From positions 186,001-250,000 of the forward strand of contig JAPWGK010000018.1 of NCBI GenBank assembly GCA_029641185.1: a stretch of 64,000 nucleotides of DNA. Reading direction: 5' to 3'. The notes beneath the pieces are model-generated. The model searched no databases and was not told where the DNA came from. It was given only the letters and a program-made list of their open reading frames with translations. Below are positions 1 through 12,700 of the stretch, in pieces; position 1 is the stretch's first letter, and the number at the start of each line of letters is the position of its first letter. Position numbers and translations under genes: made by a program. Origin of the DNA: Pseudofabraea citricarpa (taxonomy: Eukaryota; Ascomycota; Leotiomycetes; Helotiales; Dermateaceae).

Positions 1-593
1 TTATGCAGCACTGTATCTATGTAGATCTTAACCTTTATGAATTTCATAATCGGGACTACTAGAAATCGAAATTATCATGTATTGACTTACTTGAGGGCTG
101 CGCAGTCAGCCAATTTCAACCCAGAATCTTTGCCAAGTGTGGATATGACGGAGGTTAGTGCAACTTGACTGAGTCAGAAGGACACTCTGGAGAATGAAGA
201 TGAAGTTAAAGTCGATCAGAAATAATCGCGAAAACAGAAAGATTATGACAGTTTTAAACATGAGAATTCTACAGCAATTTCTACAGGTATTGGTCTAGCC
301 TTAAGCTAGACAGTATCAGAAGCAATGCAAGAGAGGATATATTGAATTCTACTAGCCATTATATCCATCAAAAGTGCCGACGAGCAACTCCTCTCCATCC
401 TGTTCACGTTTTATTGGCCCAAATCGAGCCTTAATCGTTGATCTTAGATCAATAGCAAGCCACCTTGCCTGGATATCATGCCATGTATACCTCTTATCTC
501 TGTCCCTCATCTCTATGACGAGAGACGACCTACCAAAACGCTATGCCACGCAACCCACAAACGACAAATTAAGAAACGGAAATACTGCAAAGC
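1..593. other. Left-edge intergenic sequence, no gene seen
   Basis: This AT-rich sequence lies downstream of the MTR10-like stop codon and probably includes its 3' untranslated region. Only short open frames occur, none with recognisable protein sequence. I see no RNA gene or clear repeat. Confidence 0.5.
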
Positions 594-3500
594 TCAACCA
601 TCAAATTGAAACTTAGTAGCTTCGAGTCGGCCAAGTCCATCTCTAGGAGCAACATATCGTCGTCGATAGCTATTGGTGAAGTCTTGAAGCAAGCTACGGA
701 CTTTGCGGAGTCCCTCTGGCCCGATGCTCAGTTGTTCACGGATACCAGCCAGCAGACGATTAATTTCAGGCTCGCTAACCGTACCAGCAGGTAGCATTCT
801 CACTGTAGTATCAACCCATGATGTTGTCTGCTGTGGGATGAGCTCAAACAAGCCTAGTAAAGCTCCGCTGCCATCCGTAAAGCAGTCTCCAGGGAATGTG
901 ATCATCATGCCGGCCATAATTTGCTTCACCAATTGCTCACCATGGGCCAACAGAAGCTGCTGTACAGTTTGCTGGATTTCTACAGGGTTTGGGCTATTGC
1001 CTGAGCTTGGCGGATTCTCGCCTCCGTAGCCAATGACATCACGGAGGTAATGAAGGACAGCCGAAAGTGGTTCTTGCTGTTCAAGGGATAATGCTGAAAT
1101 GGCGGCTTGAAGGATGGGTGCGAAAAGAGCTGATACGATCAATTTGTGGGGATAGTATAGTAAGGCATCAATTAGAAGACGATAAAAATCTTCAATGACA
1201 TCTGGCAGATCTTGTGGTGGTAGGTCGCTCATCATTCGCAACATAGCTGTTGATTGAGCTTCAAAGAATGCATAGATGGCGTGAGTGGTGGCCTCATCGA
1301 CGTGTTCCCTATCTTCGGAAAATTCTCGCAGAATGGCACTGGTAACCCAGAGGAAGCATCCTTGTCGAGAGCTTTCAAAGCCACTTGCAAGTTTATTTGC
1401 TAATTGAGGAAGAAGAGGGGCCATGGCGGTTCTGTAAGAGATGATCATATATCGCCAGACGCGGCAAATTCTTTCGCAGATTGGTGGAAAGTCGAGGAAT
1501 GTGTCGAGGATGGTAGAGAGAATTGGAAATATTTCCTGGCAGTATTTGACAGCCGGGTTTTCTTGTCCAGGCTCGACGTAAGGAACTACGTTTTGAACAA
1601 ACAAAGTAATCAGTTGTAAGTGGTCTGCGCCAAAGTTAGTGGGAACATAAAATCGAAATGTTAGAGAGGATACATACCTGCAACCTCAAGCTTCCCTTCT
1701 TTATCTTTGGCTGCATTGGCCTTTGCCATCAACCTATTCATAAGAGGGTCGCAATAAAGCTTTAAAAGTCCATAGATATCTCCGGGCGGCTGTACAGCAA
1801 CGACAGAAGCGACTCCCTCAGTCATTTCTTCCTGGCTTATACCCGGAAGTTTGTCGAGTGTTTGATCATAGAAATTCTGTAGTTGAAGAACTTGACCGCT
1901 CAGCAAATGCTTGCAATCAGTGCAGAAAAACTTCAGAGACATTGCGGCTGCTCGAATCAGTTCTTTTGAGTCAGTGCCAAAGGAAGAGATGATATAGGTG
2001 AACTGTGGCTCCAATAGTTCTGGGTGATTCGAGGTCCACTCAGTGTAACGGCCAAGTACCATGATAACAGCAAATCGAAGCTTCTCATGATTAGGAATTT
2101 GAACAATGAGTGGCATGATCTGTGGAAGAATTATATCCTCTTCTTTGTCAACCATTCTTCCCATGGCACGCATACTGAAGAGTGGCGCCTCCAGCTCCTG
2201 CCAGTGAGGAACGGATTCTGCCGATGCTTGGCTCGCATATGTGGCCATCCAGATCTTAATGCGCTCAAAGACCTTCGAAAGACACTCAGTGACACCCATA
2301 ATCTCGCAGCAATCCTTGAGCACATCGCCCATGTGATGTCTGAATTCTCGGAACTTCTCCTCGTCCTCACGATTGCCCTCGAACAGGTCTGTGCCGCCAT
2401 TCTCGGGAGATGGAAATTCGAGTTGCTTCAACATGACGTCAACAAGCTTTGAGTAGACATCCATATATTGCATCCGAGCTTCGATATAGATTTCGAGAAT
2501 AAGGTAAAGTTTCAGTTCGTACCAGAAAGAAAATGTGAGTGCGATAGCATCTCTTTCTTGGTCTCTGGCAGCACACTCTAGGACGGCTTCTACTAAGGGT
2601 CTAAAAGTGGCTGAATCCCGGGCAATTAGAATGACCCAAGCCTCTCCTGCTTCAGCAAAAACACGAGTAAGGCCTTTATACATTTCTGCGTCTTCTTGTT
2701 CGGCCGCTTGTTGAATTCGTGGTCGGAGAACAAGTACTCGTGGAAGCAGGGTTTGAATTGCTGGTAGATACTCATCCACTTCGCGAGTCTCCCTAAAGAT
2801 AGCGCACAAGCAGTCTGTTGCAGCATCGAAAGATACCTCAGAATCTAAGGCTTTGAAGACTATTTCCATGAGAGGCGAGTTGACCACATCGGTTACAGGT
2901 ACTTCACGCAACCAGGAAGTAATGACTTCAAGAAGTTGGGGGTTTGTGGCGGCGGCAGCTGCACGAAATGATTAGTTAAGTTGTGTCTGATGGGGCTTGG
3001 ATATTCCTACGTGACGATTGCGCATAATTGAGCAGTAGTCCTACTACTGAGCCGGCATTATTTCCCAAAAGCTCCTGCGTTCTCTGATTGAGCTCATCTT
3101 CCTATAGCGACGTATTAGACTGTGACTCTGGTATACTCTCGCCCATACAATGTCGAAGAGGAGGTTCGGAGGATGGTGTCTCTCGGCCCACATACTGTCA
3201 AGTTGATCTTGCGTCCTTCGGTGACTTCTTCGGGAAGCACTTTGAGGAAATCTAGAATGCACGCATGGCTGGCAGCGTCATTGCCCAAAGCTGACACGAC
3301 CACTGGTACCACATCCTTCCATCCCGTCATCTGGATGGCCAATATAGCCAAACACACGCATAATTGAATCCGAATAGGTCGTGGACCGGTCGCGAACACT
3401 TTCAGAAGCTGTAGGACTTGGTCTCTTAGTTCAGGTAGAGAACCGGAGGGTATTTGTTGAGCATCATAAGTGATCTAAAGGTCAGTTTGTACTTCGTCTG

Positions 3501-3807
3501 AAGTCGAGGTGGGGTACTTACCTTCCCTCTTAACGTCGTAGCAGCGAACAGCTTGGCTGCTGGATCGGCATCGGACTGCAGGATACCTAGGGTGACAGTC
3601 CACGCTTCTGCCTGTATTTTCTGTAAGTATAGGAATCTGGGAGATGACGGCGCAACACGCCCGCGTTTGTCGACGTACAGATTTCTGGAAGCTCTCTAGA
3701 AACTCATGTGCAGCCATCTTCTGCGCCCGCTCACCATCTCGCATGGTCGCCATAGCCGCCAGAACAGGAGTAAAGGCCTGCTGTGGCCCGCTGCCATTCG
3801 CAGCCAT
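594..3807 (-). CDS. MTR10: MTR10/transportin-SR-type nuclear import receptor (importin-beta family)
   Basis: A karyopherin of the Mtr10/TNPO3 class. Family members import SR-type mRNA-binding proteins into the nucleus and take part in mRNA export and tRNA traffic. Six exons are inferred on the minus strand: 3807-3679, 3611-3522, 3474-3196, 3101-3011, 2958-1678 and 1624-594, together 966 codons, the usual length for the family. The N-terminus (QQAFTPVLAAMATMRDGE, then a helix ending FLESFQKS) and the segment around LFAATTLRGKITYD fit the importin-beta N-terminal region. The rest is helical HEAT-like sequence. Exon 2 could instead start at 3620, adding three residues in frame. An upstream in-frame ATG at 3816 would add three residues. 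The gene is divergent from SmE across 384 bp. The family call is firm; the exact orthologue name is from memory of the family. Confidence 0.88.
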
Positions 3808-4191
3808 GACTACCATATCGATGGTGGGGCAGAGAGATGGAGGCTTATGGATGGCTCAGCGGCCTGTAATAGTTGTATGGCTTGGGTGTTCCGCAAGATT
3901 CAGGGCATGCGAAGATGTCAGAAGGAGTCTGCGATCAGATGTATCGTCTGGGGTGATATGGAGGGGTAGTGGTGGTGGGTGTAATTGTAGAATAGGTTGG
4001 AGCCGTGGGCGCGGGCAGGAGACCAAAATCTTTAGCGCTCTTTTGGACGTTGCACTTTTCAGCCTCGTTTGACGCGACGAGAGATTGAGGATCCATAACT
4101 CGACCTCAACGACGAGCACCATCTTTCAGCTTCCCTGAATCTGACCGCCTAAAGCACATATTTACCCAATTTCAAAACCATCCACATCAAA
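3808..4191. promoter_or_regulatory. Shared divergent promoter between MTR10-like gene and SmE
   Basis: A 384 bp gap between two start codons pointing away from each other must hold both promoters and both 5' leaders. Pyrimidine-rich and CA-rich stretches lie just before the SmE start. I see no specific factor site that I would defend. Confidence 0.55.
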
Positions 4192-4586
4192 ATGACCGGA
4201 CGAGGCGGTGGCGGAGGGCGCAAGGTCTTGCTCCCACCCATCAACTTCATTTTCAAGCTCCTTCAGTCGCACGCAACTGTTCAAATATGGCTGTATGAGC
4301 AGTTGGCAATTAGGATTGAGGGACAGATTCGTGTAAGTATACATTTGCGCTATCATGTATTGCGCAGGGCTGACAGATCTGTTGATAGGGATTTGACGAA
4401 TTCATGAATCTGGTCATTGATGATGCTGTGGAGGTCAAGCAAGCTACCAAAACAACAGAGGAGAGTCGGAGACCTTTGGGTATGTTGTGATATTCACCAT
4501 TACACTTTTCAAAAGCTAACTATGACCCAGGACAAATACTGTTGAAGGGAGACAACGTGTCGTTGATCCAGAGTCTGAACGGGTAG
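4192..4586 (+). CDS. SME1: Small nuclear ribonucleoprotein E (Sm core protein SmE)
   Basis: A component of the heptameric Sm ring on spliceosomal U1, U2, U4 and U5 snRNAs. Three exons: 4192-4332, 4389-4479 and 4531-4583 plus stop, giving 95 aa, the normal SmE length. The N-terminus is glycine-rich, followed by KVLLPPINFIFKLLQ and the Sm1 motif. Exon 2 begins GFDEFMNLVIDDAVEV, the characteristic SmE signature, and the end carries Sm2 (ILLKGDNVSLIQSL). Introns have GTAAGT/GTATGT donors and a clear GCTAAC branch point in the second. The two small introns break the gene so that no single frame shows more than half of it. Confidence 0.95.
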
Positions 4587-4731
4587 AGAACTTAAATGGC
4601 GTTAATTATGGATGGGTTCTTTGGGACATCATGACAAGCAAAAAGTACTAGAAATTCAACAGGAGTGCCTCACGGAGTTAGCATCGGCAATTTGGTCCAA
4701 AGAAGTTGTGTATCTGGAAGAAATGCCATTA

Positions 4732-5618
4732 TCATGGCACAGGGCCTTGCTTGATCTCGCCAGTACCCACAAGCAAACCATGCAAAGATCTATCGAAAGG
4801 TCCGGTGGGAACAGCATGTACCTCTGAGATGGTTTGAGGGCCTAGAACCTGCTCCTTAAGAGCTAATCCATACAGTAATACACCCTGATTTCGGCATCCT
4901 GAATCATATTTCTGCTGAGAAACTGGTACCATCTGATCATAGCGATTGAGGAAGAAGTCATAAAAGCCTTTTCCATGACCAAGGCGATTTATGAGACCCA
5001 TTTGGCTATTTGTATCGAATGCAACACCTGGCATCAAGATCAAATCAAGTCTTACAGTATCTTTAAGTACATGCGCTCTGTCATCAACGGTGTCTGCGTT
5101 AATACTTGGTATACCCCAAGCATCCGGCGTCAAGGATTCATAGTCAGCAAGACTCCTCAGGTCCACCATATCCATGACCGAACGTGGTTCAGCATCAGCA
5201 GAATTTGCATCCGAGCTTGCACCAACTGGCTTCGTCTTGTTCTTCATGATGTATGGCACGAAGACTTTCTTGCCAGAACCTAGGGCGTGCCGAACAATGG
5301 CGTTGGTTTGGACCTCACCAGTGGGCATAGACAGATAGACCCCAACGCGATGTGCATCAACGTATGGTTGAAATGTCTTTAACCTTTCGAATATTGCATG
5401 GCCTGTGAAATTGTCAATAAATTATGCAACTCTTGCGGGTCAGGTAACCTACTTTGAGCCTGGATGCTCTCTTCGGAGATGCTTGATAGCTTACTCTTCA
5501 CAAGAGAGCGAAGTTGCTTTTTCTGGTCTTTGAGTACAGCACGGGCATTCATTGCTTCTTGATTTACAGCACCTGACTGTTCGTGATCCTTGTTCGGAAA
5601 TATACTGTAGTTCTCCAT
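4732..5618 (-). CDS. FAU1: 5-formyltetrahydrofolate cyclo-ligase (MTHFS)
   Basis: Catalyses ATP-dependent conversion of 5-formyl-THF to 5,10-methenyl-THF in one-carbon metabolism. Exons 5618-5453 and 5402-4732 join in frame across a 50-nt intron (GTAGGT donor, CACAG acceptor), giving 278 aa. The join restores HAIFERLKTFQPYVDAHRVG and the substrate-loop start YLSMPTGEVQT. The family signature is plain: PGVAFDTN followed by RLGHGKGFYDFFL, the nucleotide-binding motif near the C-terminus. A second in-frame ATG at 5552 would give about 256 aa and fits the usual family start better; both are possible. It is divergent from ROT1 across 383 bp and converges on SmE. Confidence 0.92.
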
Positions 5619-6001
5619 TCAGATCATTGAGCAACGATGATTCACTTGAGATTTCTTTTTAGAACGCCAATGTTGTTGGCAATAACGTAAGTATAACTGA
5701 TGGCCTCTTGATGATATGACCAGTAGCCTAACAAAAGCCAGTGAAAGATTACCAAGACGATTGAAATCAGGTACCGATTAATACGTCAGAATATCAAGAT
5801 TCTGAGTATGCAGGTGATAGTGGTGGTGGAGGGTGGACTCTGTGCCGCCACAATCTGATAAGCTTCAATGCAACTTAAGTAGCGTGTGGCTAGTGTGTGC
5901 TACGCCACGGCCCGGCAATCCCTCAAATCTCTCCCTCAAGATTCGCCGTCTCCAACCTCACACTCCTGACTTCTTGCACGCACATACACTCAAAGTCAAT
6001 C
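5619..6001. promoter_or_regulatory. Shared divergent promoter, cyclo-ligase/ROT1
   Basis: A 383 bp intergenic interval between two outward-facing starts. It contains a purine/GGTGG-rich patch near 5820-5835 and a C-rich stretch of about 70 bp before the ROT1 start. No further element can be supported by eye. Confidence 0.5.
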
Positions 6002-6952
6002 ATGTCGCTCACTCTACAGTCGCTACTGGTCGCAGGCGCTTGCCTATTCACAACAGCATCATCGGCTGCACTCGATGCGCAATTAGTCGGAACATGGTCG
6101 ACGAAATCTGCGAAGGTCTTTACGGGTCCGGTATGTTCTATTCTTGGAACAGCACAACGATAGTTGGCAGCGACAGCTAGGAAAGGATAATTGAGCTGAG
6201 AACCGATTTAGGGCTTCTACAATCCAGTAAATGACAGCTTCATCGAACCTTCGCATACCGGCATATCATACTCATTCACAGCGGATGGGTATTACGAGGA
6301 GGCATACTACAGGGCAATTGCGGATCGTATGTACTCATAGCTGGAGGATGATGGACACAAGCTGACTATTCGCCAGCTACAACACCTTCATGTCCACAGG
6401 GCCTCATGCAGTTCCAACACGGCAGCGTGGTAATGAACGATGACCTCTCACTTAGCCTCAGCCCCTTTTCGGTCGACGGACGACAATTACAATCGGATCC
6501 TTGTGCCACGAGCAAGAAAGCAGTGTACACACGCTACAACCAGTCGGAAACTTTCAAGGTTTGAACCCGTCGTAATATCTGAAAATGGAGATAGGGTGGC
6601 TAACGGAACTTGTTAGAAATGGCAAGTGTATGTCGACCCATATTCCAAGCTTACGCGTCTTGACCTTTACGGGTTCGACGGCACACCAATGCACCCAATG
6701 TTCCTCGCATACAACCCCCCTCAGATGCTTCCTACTATTACCATGAATCCTACAAGTGCCGCAGCTGCATCTACGTCCGGAGCGAAAGTAAAGAGAGGCG
6801 AGGAGGAGATCGAGTATTCCTTGCCGCTGAACGCCAACGCACAACACATCAAGAGAACAACAACCGGCTCTCAATCGCCTGTGGACTTGCACGTGGTCTG
6901 GTGGGCAGGAATCGGTATGTGCGTGTTTGGCGGAGCCGCATATCTTCTATAG
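6002..6952 (+). CDS. ROT1: ROT1-type ER chaperone, cell-wall/glycan folding factor
   Basis: Rot1 is an ER membrane chaperone needed for protein folding, N-glycosylation and beta-1,6-glucan synthesis in yeast. Four exons: 6002-6130, 6212-6326, 6377-6558 and 6617-6952, 253 aa. The product starts with a cleavable signal peptide ([16 protein letters not shown]), then [38 protein letters not shown] and a YYEEAYY segment. Further on are [30 protein letters not shown] and [13 protein letters not shown], all in the order typical of Rot1. A C-terminal transmembrane helix (about residues 232-252) closes the protein. All introns are short and were fixed by restoring this conserved sequence. Confidence 0.95.
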
Positions 6953-7239
6953 ATGAAATCACGGATCATTGATAATCTTGTAAATTTACGAGCATAGACG
7001 ACTTAGGTCGGAGGCGTATTATGGCTTATAATCTGTATCACAGGGGCTGGTTTAAGGGAGTAATTGATATCTTGGAAGTTTGATGATATTCAGGAACGCA
7101 AAGGCGTTTGGGAAGTTTTCTTGGAATTACCAATACTGAATAACAATAACATGCTTGTTTTTAAGCAATATGGCACTTCAGATGGATGACCCAGATCTTC
7201 TTTCTTCCTCTTTGAATCATCAAGCATGGGATTTTCATT

Positions 7240-8936
7240 CTAAACAAAACATTGATCCCAATCACCTCCAGCCTTGGCAAAACTCAAGCTATCTACAAAT
7301 GCACTTAGTGTGCAGCGACCTAGGTCATCTCCACCACAGGTCTTCATAGGCAAGACCCGATCATTCACAACCACTCTAACCATCTCCTCTGTTGCGTTGC
7401 CACAGCTCATCTTTTCAAAATAGGCTCTGGCAGCGAATGGCACAGTATAACTGGTCGAGTAGCCGTTGGTTTCGTTGACACTCTGGGCAGTGGTATTGGA
7501 TAATACGGCCGTCCCGTTGTAGAGACCCATGGCGGCGAAGATGGCTATCATATCACTGTCATGGCTGAAATCTGCATAGAGCTGTGCTCCGAGCGGGAAC
7601 GTGGAGGCTGATGCATCGAGCGTGGAGTTAGTGCTGGTGCGATCAGCGACTGATGTGTTGGTGAGCCGGGCGATCAGCTCATTGGTGAACCCCACTCCCT
7701 GCGTGGCTCCTAATGGGTTGCCCCAGTCGTAGCCGTAGTATTTGGATAGCGTCTGGTAGTATCCATAATCGTTCCATTCGGCCTCGGTGAAGAGAGCACA
7801 GAAGGGTGAGATGCTGCCTGTGTCAGAGGCCACGGTGTTGAAGGGGCACATGTCCATCATGTAAATGGTTTCTATCGCGGAGAGGTTGGCTCCTGGGAGG
7901 TTCTCGTTTAGACGCGCCGTGATGGGAGGCGTGAAGGTTGCTGCAAAGGTATTCTGTGCATCGTCCGAGATGGTCGATACGGGACCATCCTCGAAGCTAG
8001 TGCAGAGACTGTGACTGAGAGAGTTGTTGAACCCAGCATCCTCGCTGATCAGCGTGATAGAATATGGGTATTCAGAGTCGATGGCCCCAGCTGCGATACG
8101 GGCATTGTGGAATCCCTGGGTCCAGTTTTGAGCTGATTCCACGACTCGGTCTTGCCCTGACGAACGGATAAACGGGTCGACGTCCTTTGCAAGTGCCTGA
8201 TATCGGTTGTAAAACTTGGTACCAGAGTTGATAAGCTCCTGCTGGCCGAAGAGAGACAGCTGGTCAGCACCAAGAGTATACTCGTAATCCTTGATGAAGG
8301 CATAGTCTGGGCTGTAGGCAGTGACGCTCGCGTGGATCTTTAAGATAGTTGCGTTGTATGCAGCCGTCTTCTTCTCGGTGGGATCTCTTGCTCCGTGGCG
8401 CGAGAGGATCTGGGCAAAGGTAACGGTACACTGATCCGGGGTGTCTGCAGAGATCTCTGAAGGGACGCTGAAGTAGGGCGAGTACTGGCCCCACAGCTGC
8501 GAGATGTTCTGCTGGCATACAAAGCCATCGACGGTATCACATGATGCTGATGTGTTTTGTGCAGCACCCGAGCCCCTGACAACAACAACATGGTTAGAAA
8601 CGGTTGCCCAGCATAAACAAGTCTGCAGTGTAGATCTCCAAGATACCCGCAAACGGGAGATGCTCTTGGTACACAAAGCTTGACGCCATGGACGCCAGGC
8701 ACGTGGAGACTAAAGGCACTGGGTATGGTGTAGACTTACAGAAGAGCCGACGAGATCAAGAGGAGGGCGGCCAACATAGCTACAGCAAACACCAAAGGTC
8801 GAGATCTGAAGATGTCCTTGCAGCTGCTGAGCTTCCTCTGGAACGACTCCCCCTCTCGTCGAGGCAGCGGCTGGTACTTATGGGGGCTCCTCCGCCATCG
8901 CAGCAGTTCTCTCACCCAACCAGATGCCGGCTCCAT
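7240..8936 (-). CDS. Membrane-anchored histidine acid phosphatase (phytase-like)
   Basis: Histidine acid phosphatases hydrolyse phosphomonoesters at low pH, outside the cell or in the secretory route. Exons 8936-8740 and 8575-7240 give 510 aa. The catalytic RHGARDPT motif lies near residue 113 and the proton donor His-Asp (FSHDSDM) near residue 405. The domain has ten or so N-x-S/T sites and paired cysteines. Instead of a cleavable signal peptide, exon 1 encodes about 40 polar residues and then a hydrophobic helix (LVFAVAMLAALLLISSALL), so it should be a type II membrane protein with the catalytic domain in the lumen or outside. The intron has a CTAAC branch point and TTGTCAG acceptor. Upstream frame is open only to a TTG, so the ATG at 8936 is the start. 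Converges on ROT1. Confidence 0.88.
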
Positions 8937-9792
8937 TTGAACACCCTGATAGAGGAGGTCCGTGGTAGAAGAAGTCTGGTTGCGGGCATGGTCGAGAAGA
9001 GAAGGTAATCTTGTCGCTACCTGCAGCAAGTGGAGAGGGCCTCCGAGGGCAATACCGACTTGGCAATGGATTCCTGTGACAATAGGGTTGGATTCTGCTA
9101 TTATCCAGTGCAGCTAGCACGTGTAGCACGTTTCAATATAACAGGTGAGGCCTGCGAGAGCTGGGGGGGTGAAGAAAGCAACAGTGATGCTGGCCGGGCC
9201 GAAGACTGAGTTGAGAACTTGAGTGGCCGGTGTTTGTCTGTTCTAGCTTCTCTTTTGGAGATGTTGTGGTGGACGGGTGACCAGACCAGTCCAGTCCAGT
9301 ACAAACAAACCCCTACAACCCCCTTTACGGTACTTTATTTAGATCTGGCTGCTGGGGTTGAGTGCTTGAGCCTTGAGTGCCTGAGTGCCGGTCTGACGGT
9401 GCTTAAATCCCCGCGATGCAACAGCAACCAGCCTTGAGACAGAAACACAAACGCACGACTCTACATACGACAAATCTTCCATGCAGGGGTGGTGGCAATC
9501 TTATGCTGATGAGCAATCAAGATGCTGAAGACTTTTATACCCATCTCTAGCGAAACCACCTCCGAGGTTACTGTATCGTCTTCAAAGTTCAAAGAGCTTC
9601 TCTGCCAGAAGTATCATCTTTCATCTTTTCATGGAGGACAAATCGAGAAAATGATCTGCAGCACTTTGGTCTGACCACGTGATCAGGCGTACCGTATGCG
9701 TTCCCAAGTCGCGACGTCATGAACCTCTCGTGTCTCCCGAGTGTTTACAGCCTCCAACTTGTTCTCCTCCAACAGCCACATTAAGACACGGC
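8937..9792. promoter_or_regulatory. Divergent intergenic region, phosphatase/HRQ1
   Basis: This gap of 856 bp lies between outward-facing starts. It holds CACGTG at 9118-9123 with CACGTT at 9127-9132, about 180-195 bp upstream of the phosphatase ATG, and another CACGTG at 9676-9681, about 110 bp upstream of the HRQ1 ATG. The frame before HRQ1 is open from a GTG at 9679, but no ATG lies in it before 9793. Confidence 0.5.
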
Positions 9793-12700
9793 ATGGCAGG
9801 GTTACAGGCAGCTACAGTATCGAACAAGATCGTGAGGAAGCGAAAGCGGAGAGCTGTAGAGGAACCTGAAGCGTCTGATTCTACCCGAGCTTCAGACCTT
9901 GTCCCGGATCGAGAGCCACAAGAAGCTGTGGTCACACTTCCGACGAAAACACACGATGGTGGTGCTAAGCCACGACGAGCTCCGAAAGGGAAAGCAGTTC
10001 CAAAGCTCACCCGTAACTCCTCGTCTTCCTCGAATACCGTGACGAGTGCTGTACCATGGCCACCATCCATCCAAGCACTAGAAAAGACCCACCGGGCTCT
10101 GAACTTGGTATTTACATTTTGCAGCACTCGCAAGCACATGGCCACCACTTTCGACACGATAAAAAGTGCCGTGGAAGGTCACATCAAGCGTGAGCTCAAG
10201 GTCGAAGACGTTGCTGCAATCGTCGCTTTGCGACCAGGGGGGATCAACTTTGCTTATGTCGATGAGGCTATGCTGCAGATTGATGTCAGAGGCTCAGAAA
10301 GAGATGAAACTTTCAAGGGGGGCAGGGCCAGAGATTGGCATGCTGCTGGACCTCCTCCAGATGCATCTGTCGGTGGTATTACCGGTGCTGAAGGTCTTGG
10401 TAGTAATGGCGAAACTGGAAACGAAGTCCTATTGTTCGAATACATCGACGGCGATTTGAAACGCCAGGTGCAAAGCAAAAAGACGGGCGAGGCGACTAAA
10501 GCCACCAGGAAGCTGAGAGATGAGGATCTGAAAATGCCTGTCTTCAGCCAGAAACAGCTGCTAGCGTTGATTGAAAAGCGGAATTCGAAATTTGGAAGTG
10601 CTATCAATGCCTTCTTGAATCGTTGCGAGGCTGAGAAGCTGGACCCAGAAGAAACCCTAATTAAAGAGGCAGAAGAGTATATCCCAGTGCCATCAATATC
10701 GAGGAGTAGCACACCTAAAGCGGACAATAGCTCGCTCCCTAAGAGTATTCCAAAAGAGAGGAAAACTGTGTCGGAGATCATCACAGAGATAAAGAGCAAC
10801 GATTGGTATACAGGTCAGATAGTACCTGATGGTCATCGAGTATTCGATCCACAGGAGGCCATCTTTGGCGATCTGAACTTCCAGCTTAGCCAGGATCTCG
10901 TTAACGCTTTGTACAACACCAAAGGGATAACTCAACTTTATGCACACCAAGCAGAAGCCATTAACAACCTTCATGATGGCCATAATGTCATCGTCGCCAC
11001 CTCTACAAGTTCTGGAAAGTCCCTAATTTATCAAATACCAGTGCTACATGAATTGGAAAGGGACCGCAACAGTAGAGCAATGTACATATTTCCGACAAAG
11101 GCGCTTGCTCAAGATCAGAGGAGGAGTATGAAGGAGATGATGCGCTTTATGTCAGGCTTGGAAGAAACCATTGTAGAGACGTTCGATGGTGATACGCCAA
11201 TGGTCGATCGAAATCTGATTCGTGATCAAGGGAGAATCATATTTACAAACCCAGACATGCTACATATTACGATTCTTCCCCAAGAAGAAAAATGGAGGAC
11301 CTTTCTTCAGAACCTTAAGTACGTGGTTGTGGACGAGATCCATGTTTACAATGGGTTATTCGGATCACATGTTGCTCTTATTATGCGCCGTCTACGAAGG
11401 ATATGTGCTGCTCTTGGAAATCGGCATATCAAGTTCATTTCTTGTTCCGCCACAGTGGCCAACCCTCAGGACCATTTCAAGACAATATTTGGTATTAAAG
11501 ATGTACGAATGACAGATTTTGACGGTTCACCATCAGGCAGAAAGGAGTTTCTGTGTTGGAACACACCATACAAAGACCCCGGAGATCCTGCAAGTGGACG
11601 AGGGGATACAATGGCTGAAGCTGCAAGATTATTCTGTCATCTCATTCTCAGAGGAGTGCGAGTGATAGCTTTTTGCCGAATTCGGAAGGGCTGTGAGGCT
11701 CTTGTGGGTGCTGTCAAGCATGAGTTGACAGCATTAGAACGTCCAGAGTGCATGGCTCGCGTTGTGGGCTACCGAGGAGGTTATACTCCGCAAGACCGAC
11801 GAAGGATAGAAAGCGAAATGTTTGATGGGAAACTCATGGGCATCGTAGCAACAACGGCTCTCGAATTGGGAGTTGATATTGGATCCTTGGATGCAGTTGT
11901 GACCGTGGGGTTTCCATACACTATTGCAAATCTACGTCAGCAAAGCGGCCGTGCAGGTCGAAGGAACAAGGATTCGTTGTCTGTCTTGGTAGGAGATTGC
12001 TTTCCCACGGACCAGTACTACATGCAGAATCCGGACGAGATCTTCACCAAGCCGAACTGTGAGCTCCAAGTAGACTTGCAAAATATACTTGTATTGGAAG
12101 GACATATCCAATGTGCTGCATATGAATTACCGATCCGACCGGACGAGGACTCTGTTTACTTTGGCAAAAGTCTTCCTGAAATATGTGAAGAGCGAATGGT
12201 CAAGGATGAGCTCGGTTTCTATCATTGTAGCGATCGTTTCCGCCCGGTCCCCTCGAAATTCGTTGCCATCCGTGATACTGAGGAGGAACATTTCGCGATT
12301 GTCGATATCACCCACGGACGCAACATCGTCTTAGAAGAACTAGAGGCTTCTCGCGCATTCTTCACCCTCTACGATGGAGGAATCTTCCTTCATCAAGGAA
12401 ACACATATCTTGTGAAGGAATTTAACCCTGAACGAAAGATAGCTAAGGTTGAGCTGGTAAAGGTTGACTGGACGACGCAACAGCGAGACTTCACCGATAT
12501 TGATCCTGTTGAGACGGAAGCAATCCGGCGCATTCCTAAATCTCTCTCGCGAGCTTTCTATGGGGCAATCAAAATCCAGCAAGTCGTATTTGGTTTCTTC
12601 AAGGTTGATAAGAAGCGTAGGATTTTAGATGCTGTACACGTCGATAACCCCCCTATCATTATCTTTAGCAAAGGCATGTGGTTGGACGTTCCAAAGCAAG

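Noticed and set aside
9679..9792. N-terminal extension of HRQ1 by 38 residues
   Set aside because: The extension starts at GTG, not ATG, and has no conserved sequence; ATG 9793 is the first ATG in the frame.
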